64,000 bases of DNA, taken from the NCBI GenBank assembly GCA_003660235.1, contig QGON01000050.1:1-64000 (forward strand). The letters are read 5' to 3'. A program made the translations under genes and the position numbers. Below are positions 27,174 to 34,990 of the stretch, one piece after another. Numbering within the stretch: position 1 is the stretch's first letter; every line of letters begins with the position of its first letter. A model generated the notes under the pieces. It made no database searches. It saw only the letters and a program-made list of their open reading frames with translations, and was not told where the DNA came from. The stretch is from a bacterium endosymbiont of Escarpia laminata. GTDB taxonomy: Bacteria > Pseudomonadota > Gammaproteobacteria > Chromatiales > Chromatiaceae.

Positions 27174-29528
27174 ATGAAACTGCGTACTCAGATCCTGCTG
27201 TTTCTCTTCCTGTTTGGTCTGGCTCCACTGACCGTGATGGTGGTCTCCAATCTGCCTTTTGTCCTGGACCGGCTGGAACTCTTCTACCATAAGGCGCATC
27301 TGCAGAATCTGCGGGTTGATTTCAGGGATCTTGATGAGCACCTGGCCAGTCGTCATGAAATGCTGCGACTGCTGGCCAAACTGCCGGAACCGGGCGGTGC
27401 GTTGGGAGAATCCGGGGTGGAAGACGAGGCGCGGGTGAACTATACCGGGTGGATCAATAAGGTTCTGCGGGACCAGTTTGATATCATCCAGATCCTCTTT
27501 TTGGACGATCAGGCAAGACCCTATTTCTGGTTGGAGCGGAATTCACGAACTCAGCGGTGGGAACCCACTGCCACTCAGCCCGATCTACCGAATCTGGAGA
27601 TGAGACTGGCGGGCATGCGCCAAGAGCTTGGAACCGTTGCGGTAAGTCTGATCAGCCTGAACCCCGCAGCGGCACACGATGATCCCAGACGCTTCATGAC
27701 GCTGCGGATGATCAGTCCGATTGAAGGCAGTGGTCCCCAAGGTTTCGGCAAAACCGTTGGGGCGGTGGTTGCCAATATCGATGTCGGTGGCATGGCCAGG
27801 GCTTACCGGAATACACTCTGGGTCAACAATGACGGTGTCTATCTGGAGGAGCAGATCTCCGGTGGCCAGACGCCCCGCGCCTTCACCGATTTTGCAGGTC
27901 TGAAAGAGATCTTTACGGTGGGCAAGCTGGCTCTTTGGAAGGGAGATGCCGGTCAGCAGGTTATCTGGGTGCCGATGTTCATGACAGAGGATTCGGGGCC
28001 GCTCTGGGTTGGACGTGCGGTGGATCCGTCACCGCTTTCCAAGTTTCGTAATACGCTGGTCATGCGCGTACTTACCATTGTCTTTGTCGTCTCGCTGCTG
28101 GTGTTGTTATCAGCCCGGTGGATTGCCTTGACCGTTTCCCGTTTTGGTCAGACCCTGACGGAGGGGGTCGGACGGGTATTGCGTGAGGATGAGCCGGTTC
28201 GTTTCCATTGGCGGGGGTCCAGAGAGGTACGGGAGCTGGGTGAGCAGTTGACGGTACTGGCCGAGGCGCATACTCACCACTCGGAAGAGCAGCGGCAGCA
28301 CGCCCGCCAACTGGAGGAGTCGAACCGTTATAAGTCGGAGTTTCTGGCCAATGTCAGCCATGAGCTGCGCACCCCGCTGAATTCCATCTTGCTGCTCTCC
28401 AAAATGCTTTCGGAGGGGCCGGAGGCATTGCATGGAGCGCAACGCAAACAGGTTTCGGTGATCCATGAGGCAGGGGCAGATCTGAAAGCGCTGATCGACA
28501 ATATACTCGATCTCTCCCGCATAGAGGCGGGGCAGGCCAGTTTCAGCCTGGAGCGAATTGATCTGCGGCGTTTGATCGAGGAGTTGATGGAGCTAGTGAA
28601 GCCCCAATTCGATGCAAAATCCCTCTCTTTAACAGCAGATATCGCCCTGGACGCCCCAGAATCCTTTATCTCAGATCATGAGAAGGTGCGGCAGATACTG
28701 AAGAATTTTCTCTCCAATGCGGTCAAATTCACCAAAAGTGGTGGGGTGACGATACATGCCTATGAGGGCGAAGATAGCGCCCGTCCGGTCTGTATTGGGG
28801 TGGCGGATAGCGGCATCGGAATCCCTGGCGACAAGCTCGGGGAGATCTTCGAGGCGTTCAAGCAGGCTGATGGCTCCACCAGCCGTCGTTTTGGTGGCAC
28901 CGGGCTGGGTCTGAGTATCAGCCGGGAACTTGCCCATCTGATGGATGGCGAAATCAGGCTGGAGAGTGAGGAGGGAGAGGGTTCAATATTCACCCTCTGC
29001 CTGCCGCTGGAGTTCGATCACTCCGATATTGACGCGGCGCTGCTGGAGCATGTCGAGCCCGAGGTGCTTGGATTGCAGGAACATCAGCCGGAACCGTCGA
29101 CAGAGCCGGAGGATGCGGTGATGCCGCAATCTGCAACAGCCGGGGAGGCGGATTTCAATGGCAAGCGCGTATTGTTGGTTGATGATGACCTGCGCAATCT
29201 GCTGGCGTTGACGCCCCTGCTCGAAAGCTGGGGGTTGGAGATCACGGCAGCGGGGGATGGCAGGGAGGCGCTGGAGACCCTTGAAGAGGACCCGGAATTT
29301 GCCATTGTGTTGATGGACATCATGATGCCGGAGATGGATGGCTATGATACGATCAGACATATCCGCGAAGATGGCCGTTTCAAAGGGCTGGCCGTAATCG
29401 CGCTCACCGCAAAAAATACGGCGTTAGATCGGGAGCGGTGTATAGAGGCAGGTGCGGATGATTTCATCCCAAAACCGATCGACGCCGATGAGTTGAAGGC
29501 GTTGATTGCCCGGCACCTGCCGTTGTAA
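27174..29528 (+). CDS. Hybrid sensor histidine kinase with receiver domain
   Basis: The 784-residue inner-membrane kinase has membrane segment 1 at about residues 5-27, a periplasmic Cache-like sensor region to about 295, and membrane segment 2 at about 297-322. A HAMP-like linker and coiled coil follow, then HisKA with the phospho-acceptor His396 (NVSHELRTPLNSI). The HATPase_c boxes are NILDLSRIEAG, ILKNFLSNAVKFT, DSGIGIPGDKLGEIFEAF and GGTGLGLSIS. The C-terminal receiver carries VLLVDDDLRN and VLMDIMMPEMDG. The receiver suggests a phosphorelay. The next gene is a response regulator, a likely partner. The signal is unknown; the neighbours point to redox or sulfur cues. Confidence 0.92.
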   Translation: MKLRTQILLFLFLFGLAPLTVMVVSNLPFVLDRLELFYHKAHLQNLRVDFRDLDEHLASRHEMLRLLAKLPEPGGALGESGVEDEARVNYTGWINKVLRDQFDIIQILFLDDQARPYFWLERNSRTQRWEPTATQPDLPNLEMRLAGMRQELGTVAVSLISLNPAAAHDDPRRFMTLRMISPIEGSGPQGFGKTVGAVVANIDVGGMARAYRNTLWVNNDGVYLEEQISGGQTPRAFTDFAGLKEIFTVGKLALWKGDAGQQVIWVPMFMTEDSGPLWVGRAVDPSPLSKFRNTLVMRVLTIVFVVSLLVLLSARWIALTVSRFGQTLTEGVGRVLREDEPVRFHWRGSREVRELGEQLTVLAEAHTHHSEEQRQHARQLEESNRYKSEFLANVSHELRTPLNSILLLSKMLSEGPEALHGAQRKQVSVIHEAGADLKALIDNILDLSRIEAGQASFSLERIDLRRLIEELMELVKPQFDAKSLSLTADIALDAPESFISDHEKVRQILKNFLSNAVKFTKSGGVTIHAYEGEDSARPVCIGVADSGIGIPGDKLGEIFEAFKQADGSTSRRFGGTGLGLSISRELAHLMDGEIRLESEEGEGSIFTLCLPLEFDHSDIDAALLEHVEPEVLGLQEHQPEPSTEPEDAVMPQSATAGEADFNGKRVLLVDDDLRNLLALTPLLESWGLEITAAGDGREALETLEEDPEFAIVLMDIMMPEMDGYDTIRHIREDGRFKGLAVIALTAKNTALDRERCIEAGADDFIPKPIDADELKALIARHLPL

Positions 29529-29567
29529 CTGACCGGTTTCACAGCAGCAGACAGACCAAAAAGAGAG

Positions 29568-30413
29568 ATGAAACGTTACTCCGGGTTCAAGTTGCTGATC
29601 GTCGATGATCATGAGCATAACCTGTTTACGCTCAGAACCCTTGTCGAGCGGCATATGGATGTGGAGATCTTCGAGGCGACCTCCGGCCAGCAGGCCCTGG
29701 ATATTGCGGTCAAGGTGCCGGGTATCGATCTGATCATTCTGGATGTGCAGATGCCCGAGATGGACGGATTTCAGACCGCATCGATGCTGAAGATCCGCAA
29801 CAAGACCAAAGACATTCCCATCCTCTTTCTCACGGCGGCCTTCAAGACTGAAGAGTTCCAGCAGAAGGGGTATGAGGTGGGCGCCGTAGACTATTTACTC
29901 AAGCCCATCGACGATAACCAGCTGATCAACAAGATCAGTACCTACTTCCGTCTCATCGAGAAAGAGCGCCAGATGAACCGGGTGCTGGAGCAGAAGGTGG
30001 CGGAGCGCACCGCAGAACTGGCTGCCGCCAAACTGCATCTGGAAAATATCATCACCTACATGGGCGAGGCCCTGCTGGTGCTGAATCCCGAGGGTGGGAT
30101 CGAATCCGCCAATCCCGCCGCCTGCCGGATGCTCGACTATACAGAGAGTGATCTGCAGAGCCTGTGGATCAGCGACGTGTTCGAGGAGGCGGAAGAGGAG
30201 CAGGCCGGGGCTTTTTTCGGCACCTGGCTCGAGGCGTTGATTCGTACCGGGGCGATAAGCCGCATCGAAGCACGTTTCATCGCCAAGGATGGGCGCCGTG
30301 TACCGATACTTTTTGCCCGTACCGCAGTCAAAGATCAAGATGGTAAGATCAGCCATATTATCTGCATCGCAAAAGATATGACCGGATATATTCGTGAAGA
30401 GGATGCAGCTTAG
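29568..30413 (+). CDS. Response regulator with coiled coil and PAS domain
   Basis: The 281-residue protein has an N-terminal receiver domain (LLIVDDHEHN; phospho-acceptor Asp59 in IILDVQMPEMDG; Lys in LLKPIDDNQ). A long helix (residues 126-155) leads to a PAS domain (about 155-275). It has no DNA-binding or enzymatic output domain, so it probably passes the signal by protein contact, perhaps back to the hybrid kinase encoded 40 bases upstream. The order kinase, PAS-regulator, ArsR switch suggests a single operon. Confidence 0.88.
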   Translation: MKRYSGFKLLIVDDHEHNLFTLRTLVERHMDVEIFEATSGQQALDIAVKVPGIDLIILDVQMPEMDGFQTASMLKIRNKTKDIPILFLTAAFKTEEFQQKGYEVGAVDYLLKPIDDNQLINKISTYFRLIEKERQMNRVLEQKVAERTAELAAAKLHLENIITYMGEALLVLNPEGGIESANPAACRMLDYTESDLQSLWISDVFEEAEEEQAGAFFGTWLEALIRTGAISRIEARFIAKDGRRVPILFARTAVKDQDGKISHIICIAKDMTGYIREEDAA

Positions 30414-30422
30414 GAGTCAGTT

Positions 30423-30758
30423 ATGAGCGAGCCGAACGAACCGCAAGCGACCGAGGAAGATACTGCCCTGACCGCCAACGCTTTGAAAGCGATGGCCCAT
30501 CCGCTACGATGGAAGATACTCTGCTCTCTGGGCGAGAGTGAACTCTCCGTCGGCGAGATCGTTGACAGGACAGGCACCTCCCAAAGTAATATCTCCCAGC
30601 ATCTGGAGCAGCTGCGCAACAAGAATATTGTGGTCTCCCGCAAGGAGGCGAATCGAATCTACTACCGTATTCGCAATCATCAGTTGCTGGATCTCATCGG
30701 TATCATGCGCAATGTGCTCTGCCCCGCCAACCTCGATGACCGTTACCCCAGGTCCTAA
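30423..30758 (+). CDS. ArsR-family regulator with BigR/SqrR/YgaV-type cysteine pair
   Basis: The 111-residue winged-helix repressor has the ArsR pattern LKAMAHPLRWKILCSL, a recognition helix region TSQSNISQHLEQLRNK, and a wing SRKEANRIYYRIRN. The metal motif ELCVCDL of classical ArsR proteins is absent (ELSVGEIV here). Instead Cys34 (KILCSL) and Cys100 (RNVLCPAN) sit 66 residues apart. This is the spacing and context I recall for BigR/SqrR, which form a di- or tetrasulfide bridge on exposure to persulfides and release DNA. I infer a sulfide/persulfide-responsive repressor. It starts 10 bases after the PAS regulator and lies one base before slyX. Confidence 0.85.
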   Translation: MSEPNEPQATEEDTALTANALKAMAHPLRWKILCSLGESELSVGEIVDRTGTSQSNISQHLEQLRNKNIVVSRKEANRIYYRIRNHQLLDLIGIMRNVLCPANLDDRYPRS

Positions 30759-30759
30759 G

Positions 30760-30963
30760 ATGGATGCGCGGCTGATTGAACTGGAGACCCGGCTGGCGTT
30801 TCAGGAGGAGAATATCCAGTCGCTCAACCAGTCGGTGGGGCATCAACAACAGATTATAGACAGCCTGCAGCAGGAGATTGAGGAGTTGCGGCAGCGTCTC
30901 CAGGCGTTGAGCCCTTCGCCACTGGAGGGGCATACCGACGAACCCCCGCCTCCGCACTACTGA
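30760..30963 (+). CDS. slyX: SlyX family protein
   Basis: The 67-residue protein is almost entirely a coiled coil (DARLIELETRLAFQEENIQS, then HQQQIIDSLQQEIEELRQRL) with a Pro-rich tail ending PPPPHY. This is the SlyX family signature. Its function is unknown. The ATG at 30760 follows the ArsR stop with one base between, so it is in the same transcript. Confidence 0.88.
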   Translation: MDARLIELETRLAFQEENIQSLNQSVGHQQQIIDSLQQEIEELRQRLQALSPSPLEGHTDEPPPPHY

Positions 30964-30996
30964 GTCTGCGCTCACACCCTCCACACCCGGGTTCTC

Positions 30997-31635
30997 ATGT
31001 CCAAAACGCCTCCTGATGCACTGCTGCTGCTTGCCACCGGCTGCGCCCACTGCCCCGTAGTCCTTGAAGCCCTGAGTCGTTTGCTCGAAGAGGGGCATCT
31101 GGGGCGTCTGGAAGCGGTCAATATCGTGGAACATCCTGAAGCGGCTAAGGCAGTGGGGACGCGCAGTGTTCCCTGGACCCGCATTGGGCCGTTTGAGCTG
31201 GAGGGGATGCACAGCCAGTCTGAACTGGCGCATTGGTGCGAGCTGGCCGCCACCGGCAAGGGTTTTGGTGAATATTTCAGCCATTTGCTTGAGACCCAGC
31301 GCCCGCACAAGGTGGCGGAGGTCATTGAGCGTGATCCGGCATCCCTGACCAGCCTGTTGGCGTTGCTCGAAGATAGCGGCACACCGATGGCGGCACGCAT
31401 AGGCATCGGCGTGGTGATGGAGGATCTACAGGGGAGCGAATGGCTGGAGGCGGCGGTGCCTGTGCTGACACGGATGGCTGATGCGGCCGAGGCCAATATT
31501 CGCGCCGATATCGCCCACTATCTAGGGCTTGTTGCTACCCCGGAAGTTATTCCTGTGCTGCGGAAATTGCAGCAGGATGAACACCCGGATGTGAGAGAGA
31601 TTGCGACAGATTCTCTGAATGAGCTTGCTCCATAG
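30997..31635 (+). CDS. Thioredoxin-like protein with C-terminal HEAT-like repeats
   Basis: The 212-residue cytoplasmic protein starts with a thioredoxin-fold segment (LLLLATGCAHCPVVLEALSRLLEEG) with a CxxC pair at Cys16/Cys19, followed by VGTRSVPWTRIG, which holds the usual cis-proline region. From about residue 110 helical repeats take over (EDSGTPMAARIGIGVVMEDL, VPVLTRMADAAEANIRADIA, PEVIPVLRKLQQDEHPDVRE), resembling HEAT/PBS repeats. The combination suggests thiol chemistry directed by protein binding. It follows slyX by 33 bases and probably belongs to the same operon as the ArsR switch. Confidence 0.78.
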   Translation: MSKTPPDALLLLATGCAHCPVVLEALSRLLEEGHLGRLEAVNIVEHPEAAKAVGTRSVPWTRIGPFELEGMHSQSELAHWCELAATGKGFGEYFSHLLETQRPHKVAEVIERDPASLTSLLALLEDSGTPMAARIGIGVVMEDLQGSEWLEAAVPVLTRMADAAEANIRADIAHYLGLVATPEVIPVLRKLQQDEHPDVREIATDSLNELAP

Positions 31636-31636
31636 G

Positions 31637-31723
31637 TAGGCCGGTTCAAGCGTTGCGGAACCGGCATTCCCTAGCACTCTGCCAATTCGGGAATGTCTGA
31701 TCCGCTACGCTTGATCGGGCCTA
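31637..31723. repeat. Interspersed repeat, copy 2
   Basis: It starts TAGGCCGGTTCAAGCGTTGCGG and ends CCGCTACGCTTGATCGGGCCTA (each shown at 22 bases only by its ends; the key arms are AGGCCGGTTCAAGCG and CGCTTGATCGGGCCT). The ends match copy 1 at 25091-25175 while the middle differs (CATTCCC…GGGAATG). It lies two bases after the thioredoxin-like gene's stop and may act as its terminator. Confidence 0.7.
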
Positions 31724-31760
31724 CGTCAGCTTTTACGATAATAACGCATCAGGAATTTTT

Positions 31761-32303
31761 ATGGATCGACGGGAACAGATACTCAGCGTGCACGCCCTTT
31801 TTATCAACGAAGTGGTAAAGAGCGGTACCGATCCGGACCGTAAGATCGAATTTGAGCAGCTGCTGAAGGCGGCTGAGAACAATGAGTGGACCGACTTGGT
31901 AGCGGCCATCCGGCGCATCATGGGCGGTCGCCGGGATATAGAGATATTGAATGGCCTCGATGAGGAGGATCAGGTCATCGCCGAAGCGGTCCTGATGGGG
32001 TTGCAGGATCCCTCCACCCTGCCCGATCCCAACGCCAAAGCCGATCCGGCTCAGGCGGCGCCGGGGCTGGCTTCCATGATCCATGCCGCTGCAACCGGCA
32101 ATGTGCAGGCACTGCAGCTGATCGCGGAGATGGCGGACCAGATGAGCAAGGTGGGCGGCCCAATGGCGCTGTTGGCTTCGGTGATTCGTCCCCTGATCAA
32201 TGGTGAGAGGCGTCCAGACAAGCTCTGCAGGAAACTCGACGGGCCGACCGAGGAGATGGTGCTGGGTATCCTGGAAGAACTGAAGTCGCTGGAGCAGCAT
32301 TGA
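31761..32303 (+). CDS. Uncharacterised 180-residue protein
   Basis: I recognise no named family. The protein is predicted all-helical and soluble, with an acidic first half (FEQLLKAAENNEWTDLVAAI, LNGLDEEDQVIAEAVLMGL). A Pro/Ala-rich linker lies near 83-100, followed by a helical hydrophobic second half (LQLIAEMADQMSKVGGPMAL, VLGILEELKSLEQ). The stop overlaps the ATG of the DUF423 gene, so it belongs to a four-gene operon (31761-34031). A role cannot be proposed from the sequence alone. Confidence 0.72.
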   Translation: MDRREQILSVHALFINEVVKSGTDPDRKIEFEQLLKAAENNEWTDLVAAIRRIMGGRRDIEILNGLDEEDQVIAEAVLMGLQDPSTLPDPNAKADPAQAAPGLASMIHAAATGNVQALQLIAEMADQMSKVGGPMALLASVIRPLINGERRPDKLCRKLDGPTEEMVLGILEELKSLEQH

Positions 32304-32674
32304 TGGCACGCAACTTTCTTTTTATCGGCGCGCTGAGTGGTTGCCTGACTGTAGTCATTGGAGCCTTTGGCGCCCACAGCCTGAAAGAGCTGATCACCCC
32401 GGAGATGCTGCTGGTCTTCCAGAAAGGTGTCCACTATCAGGGACTGCACAGCCTGGCGCTGTTGGCAGTGGGCTTGCTGGCGCTTCACACACGGTCGACG
32501 GCATTGAAACTATCCGGCTGGTCGTTTTTAACCGGCATACTGCTCTTCTCCGGTAGCCTCTATCTGCTCGCCCTCACAGGCGTGAATCCGTGGGGCATGA
32601 TCACCCCCATTGGCGGCACTGCATTTATCGTTGGTTGGATATCACTCGCCCTGGCGGCACGACGTATCGGCTAA
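32303..32674 (+). CDS. DUF423 small membrane protein
   Basis: The 123-residue protein has four membrane helices (about 6-25, 43-62, 70-90, 97-117) and the DUF423 signature GAFGAHSLKELITPEMLLVFQ near the first loop, plus YQGLHSLALLAVGL. This is the YgdD-type family of unknown function. The ATG overlaps the preceding stop, and its own stop overlaps the ATG of the methyltransferase gene; in E. coli, too, this family sits next to an RNA methyltransferase gene. Confidence 0.9.
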   Translation: MARNFLFIGALSGCLTVVIGAFGAHSLKELITPEMLLVFQKGVHYQGLHSLALLAVGLLALHTRSTALKLSGWSFLTGILLFSGSLYLLALTGVNPWGMITPIGGTAFIVGWISLALAARRIG

Positions 32675-33600
32675 TGTCTGATCTGACCCCCTTTGCCAAC
32701 CGCCTGCGTAAAAACTTTCGCCACTGGAGCAAGTGGGCCAAGCGCCGGGAGGTCAGCTGCTATCGTATCTACGATCGGGATATCCCCGAGTTTCCCCTGG
32801 CAATCGACTGGTATGAGGGACAGGTACATGCCCAGGTATTTGCCCGCAAGGGAATAGATGATCTGGACGAGGTGCAGGAGAAGGCTATCGCGGATGTTAT
32901 CTGTGAGGTGCTGGAACTGCCGGTTGAGGCGCTTGCGTTCAAGACCCGGCGTCGGCAGAAAGGGTCGGCACAGTATGAGAAGAGCAGGGTCTGGGGCAGG
33001 CCAAAAATTGTGCACGAGGGCGGACTGGCCTTCGAGGTCGACCTGCACAGCTATATCGACACAGGTCTCTTTCTTGACCACCGCAATACGCGTGCCATGG
33101 TGCGGGAACGAGCATCAGGGCGGCGCTTCCTCAATCTGTTTGCCTACACCGGCAGTTTTACCGTCTATGCAGCGGCAGGTGGTGCTGAAGGCTCGGTCAC
33201 CGTCGACCTTTCCAATACCTATCAGGCATGGAGTCAGCGCAATCTGCAACTGAACGGATTCAGGGGTAAAGCGCATCAGTTAGTGCGTGAAGATGTCTTC
33301 AAGTACCTGCATCTGTCCAGAAAGCGTGAACGTTTCGATATCATCATGCTCGATCCGCCGAGCTTCTCCAATTCAAAAAAGATGCGCGATATCCTGGATG
33401 TGCAGCGTGATCATCCCAAGTTGCTGGAGGGGTGCGTGCAACTGCTCAATCCCGGCGGCGAGATCATATTTTCCAACAATCTGCGCAGGTTCAAACTTGA
33501 TCCGGCGATTGCGGAGCATGCCGAAGATATCACCCGCCAAACCATTCCAGATGACTTCAAGCGTCATACCTCACATCGTTGCTGGCTGTTCAAGGCCTGA
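32674..33600 (+). CDS. Class I SAM-dependent methyltransferase, RlmK/RlmI-like
   Basis: The 308-residue protein resembles the C-terminal (RlmK) half of RlmKL, which methylates G2069 (m7G) of 23S rRNA. It shows LDHRNTRAMVRERASGRRFLNLFAYTG (SAM motif I), AEGSVTVDLSNTYQAWSQRN (motif II), and the catalytic-type motif IMLDPPSFSNSKKM. The final part carries IIFSNNLRRFKLD. It lacks the THUMP/RlmL half, so it is a stand-alone enzyme. An RNA substrate is likely; the exact base is not certain. Start and stop overlap the neighbouring genes. Confidence 0.87.
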   Translation: MSDLTPFANRLRKNFRHWSKWAKRREVSCYRIYDRDIPEFPLAIDWYEGQVHAQVFARKGIDDLDEVQEKAIADVICEVLELPVEALAFKTRRRQKGSAQYEKSRVWGRPKIVHEGGLAFEVDLHSYIDTGLFLDHRNTRAMVRERASGRRFLNLFAYTGSFTVYAAAGGAEGSVTVDLSNTYQAWSQRNLQLNGFRGKAHQLVREDVFKYLHLSRKRERFDIIMLDPPSFSNSKKMRDILDVQRDHPKLLEGCVQLLNPGGEIIFSNNLRRFKLDPAIAEHAEDITRQTIPDDFKRHTSHRCWLFKA

Positions 33601-34031
33601 TGGACCCAAGCGGGCCACTCACCCTTTTTATCGGTAGTTTTCTCGCCTCCACTCTACTGCCTGGCGGTTCGGAGGCGATGCTGCTCTTTGCGGTACACGA
33701 AACCCCCGATTCGGCATTCCAGTTTTGGGCAGTGGCAACCCTGGGCAATACTTTGGGAGGACTCAGCAGTTGGCTCATCGGTTGGTGGCTGGTGAAACGC
33801 TTCCCTGGCCGGGGATTGAAGAAGGCGGAACAGCAGAAGGCGTTGGCACGGGTGGCAAAGTTCGGCGGTCCCGCCCTGCTCTTCTCCTGGCTGCCTGTGG
33901 TGGGTGATCCACTCTGTCTGGCGGCAGGCTGGAGCGGTGTGCGGATATTGCCGGCGCTGTTCTACATATCGATTGGCAAGGCGGCGCGTTATGCGGTGCT
34001 GCTGGGAGTAATCAATGGACTGCTGGGCTAA
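33600..34031 (+). CDS. YqaA/DedA-like membrane protein
   Basis: The 143-residue inner-membrane protein has the YqaA (SNARE-associated/VTT) pattern. An N-terminal re-entrant helix (LFIGSFLASTLLPGGSEAML) is followed by ATLGNTLGGLSSWLIGWW, a charged loop (FPGRGLKKAEQQKALARVAKFGG) and SWLPVVGDPLCLAAGW, then a final membrane helix. Proteins of this type act in lipid translocation or membrane homeostasis. The ATG overlaps the stop of the methyltransferase gene. It is the last gene of the operon. Confidence 0.87.
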   Translation: MDPSGPLTLFIGSFLASTLLPGGSEAMLLFAVHETPDSAFQFWAVATLGNTLGGLSSWLIGWWLVKRFPGRGLKKAEQQKALARVAKFGGPALLFSWLPVVGDPLCLAAGWSGVRILPALFYISIGKAARYAVLLGVINGLLG

Positions 34032-34213
34032 ACAGGGCCTGAGTGAAAGCATCTCTGTCATCTCGACCTTAGGGAGAGATCTCAAACCTCCGTGCTCTCC
34101 AGATTCCTGCACAGCATTCGCACAAACCGGACAATAGAAAGGGTCGTTTTTTAGACGCAGGCTGCTAAACATAACAGTAACAGGCAGTTTTCGATTACCT
34201 ACCCGGAGCGGCC

Positions 34214-34726
34214 ATGAAGAAATTCCTGATGTTGTCTTTATTCCTGTTTGTTCTGCCACTTATGGCAGATGAGGAGGATGGTGCGGAGATCGTCAATACA
34301 CCCTACGCCGCCCAGAAGGTCCTGTTCGAATTCTATTACAACGATCCTGCACAGCTCGCCTCAGCTTTGTACTGGATACGTGCCACAATGAACCCCCTGA
34401 TGGCCGCACCCTATGACTACTCACCGGAAGAACTCTCTTTCAAGGTAGTCATCCATGGTGCGGAGATCGTCACCTTGGCGAAGTGGAATTATGAAAAATA
34501 CAAGGACTTGGTGGAGCGCATGCGCTACTACTCAGAGCTGGGAGTGGAGTTCAAGGTCTGTGGCCTTGCCGCTCACGATTACGGCTATCAGTCGCAGGAC
34601 TTCCAGGATTTTGTGCAGGTAGTGCCTTCCGCCATGACTGAGATGGCCCACTGGCAGATGTTGGGCTATGCGCTTATCTATCCCCGAGTGATGGAGAAGA
34701 AGTTTACGATAGAGGAGATAAGGTGA
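34214..34726 (+). CDS. Secreted DsrE/DsrF-like protein
   Basis: The 170-residue protein has a cleavable signal peptide (residues 1-18, MKKFLMLSLFLFVLPLMA) and a DsrE-type alpha/beta domain: VLFEFYYNDPAQLASALYWI, FKVVIHGAEIVTLA, and VEFKVCGLAAHDYGY with the conserved Cys116. In sulfur oxidisers DsrE proteins carry persulfide sulfur; periplasmic relatives are known but poorly understood. The export signal places this one outside the cytoplasm. It is preceded by about 180 non-coding bases. The cysteine in the expected loop supports sulfur-related chemistry, but this is inference. Confidence 0.8.
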   Translation: MKKFLMLSLFLFVLPLMADEEDGAEIVNTPYAAQKVLFEFYYNDPAQLASALYWIRATMNPLMAAPYDYSPEELSFKVVIHGAEIVTLAKWNYEKYKDLVERMRYYSELGVEFKVCGLAAHDYGYQSQDFQDFVQVVPSAMTEMAHWQMLGYALIYPRVMEKKFTIEEIR

Positions 34727-34838
34727 CAGGGAAGACGCGCAAGTCCGCATGACGAGTTCATCTATGCCGCCTCATGTTTGGAAAACAGCCGGCAGGCTTT
34801 AGAGCGATTTCCCGGTAACTGCGTGTGGATCAATAATC

Positions 34839-34878
34839 ACCACATTCCTATTGCCATACAAAAAATGTGGTCTACACT
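34839..34878 (+). promoter_or_regulatory. Candidate promoter with overlapping dyad upstream of the OMP gene
   Basis: TTGCCA (34851-34856) and TACACT (34873-34878), 16 bases apart, form a plausible sigma-70 promoter. The inverted repeat ACCACATT (34839-34846) / AATGTGGT (34864-34871) overlaps it, so a repressor could bind across the -35 and spacer. The gene starts at 34991, which leaves a leader of about 105 bases. Confidence 0.45.
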
Positions 34879-34990
34879 GTATTGGCGTGACATCAGATAA
34901 TTATTATTAGTCGGCCATGGGCTCTGATTGTCTTCCGTTTATCCGGGCTGCCCATTGTCGGCATGTGACAAGTTTTTATTGGGGGATCTT

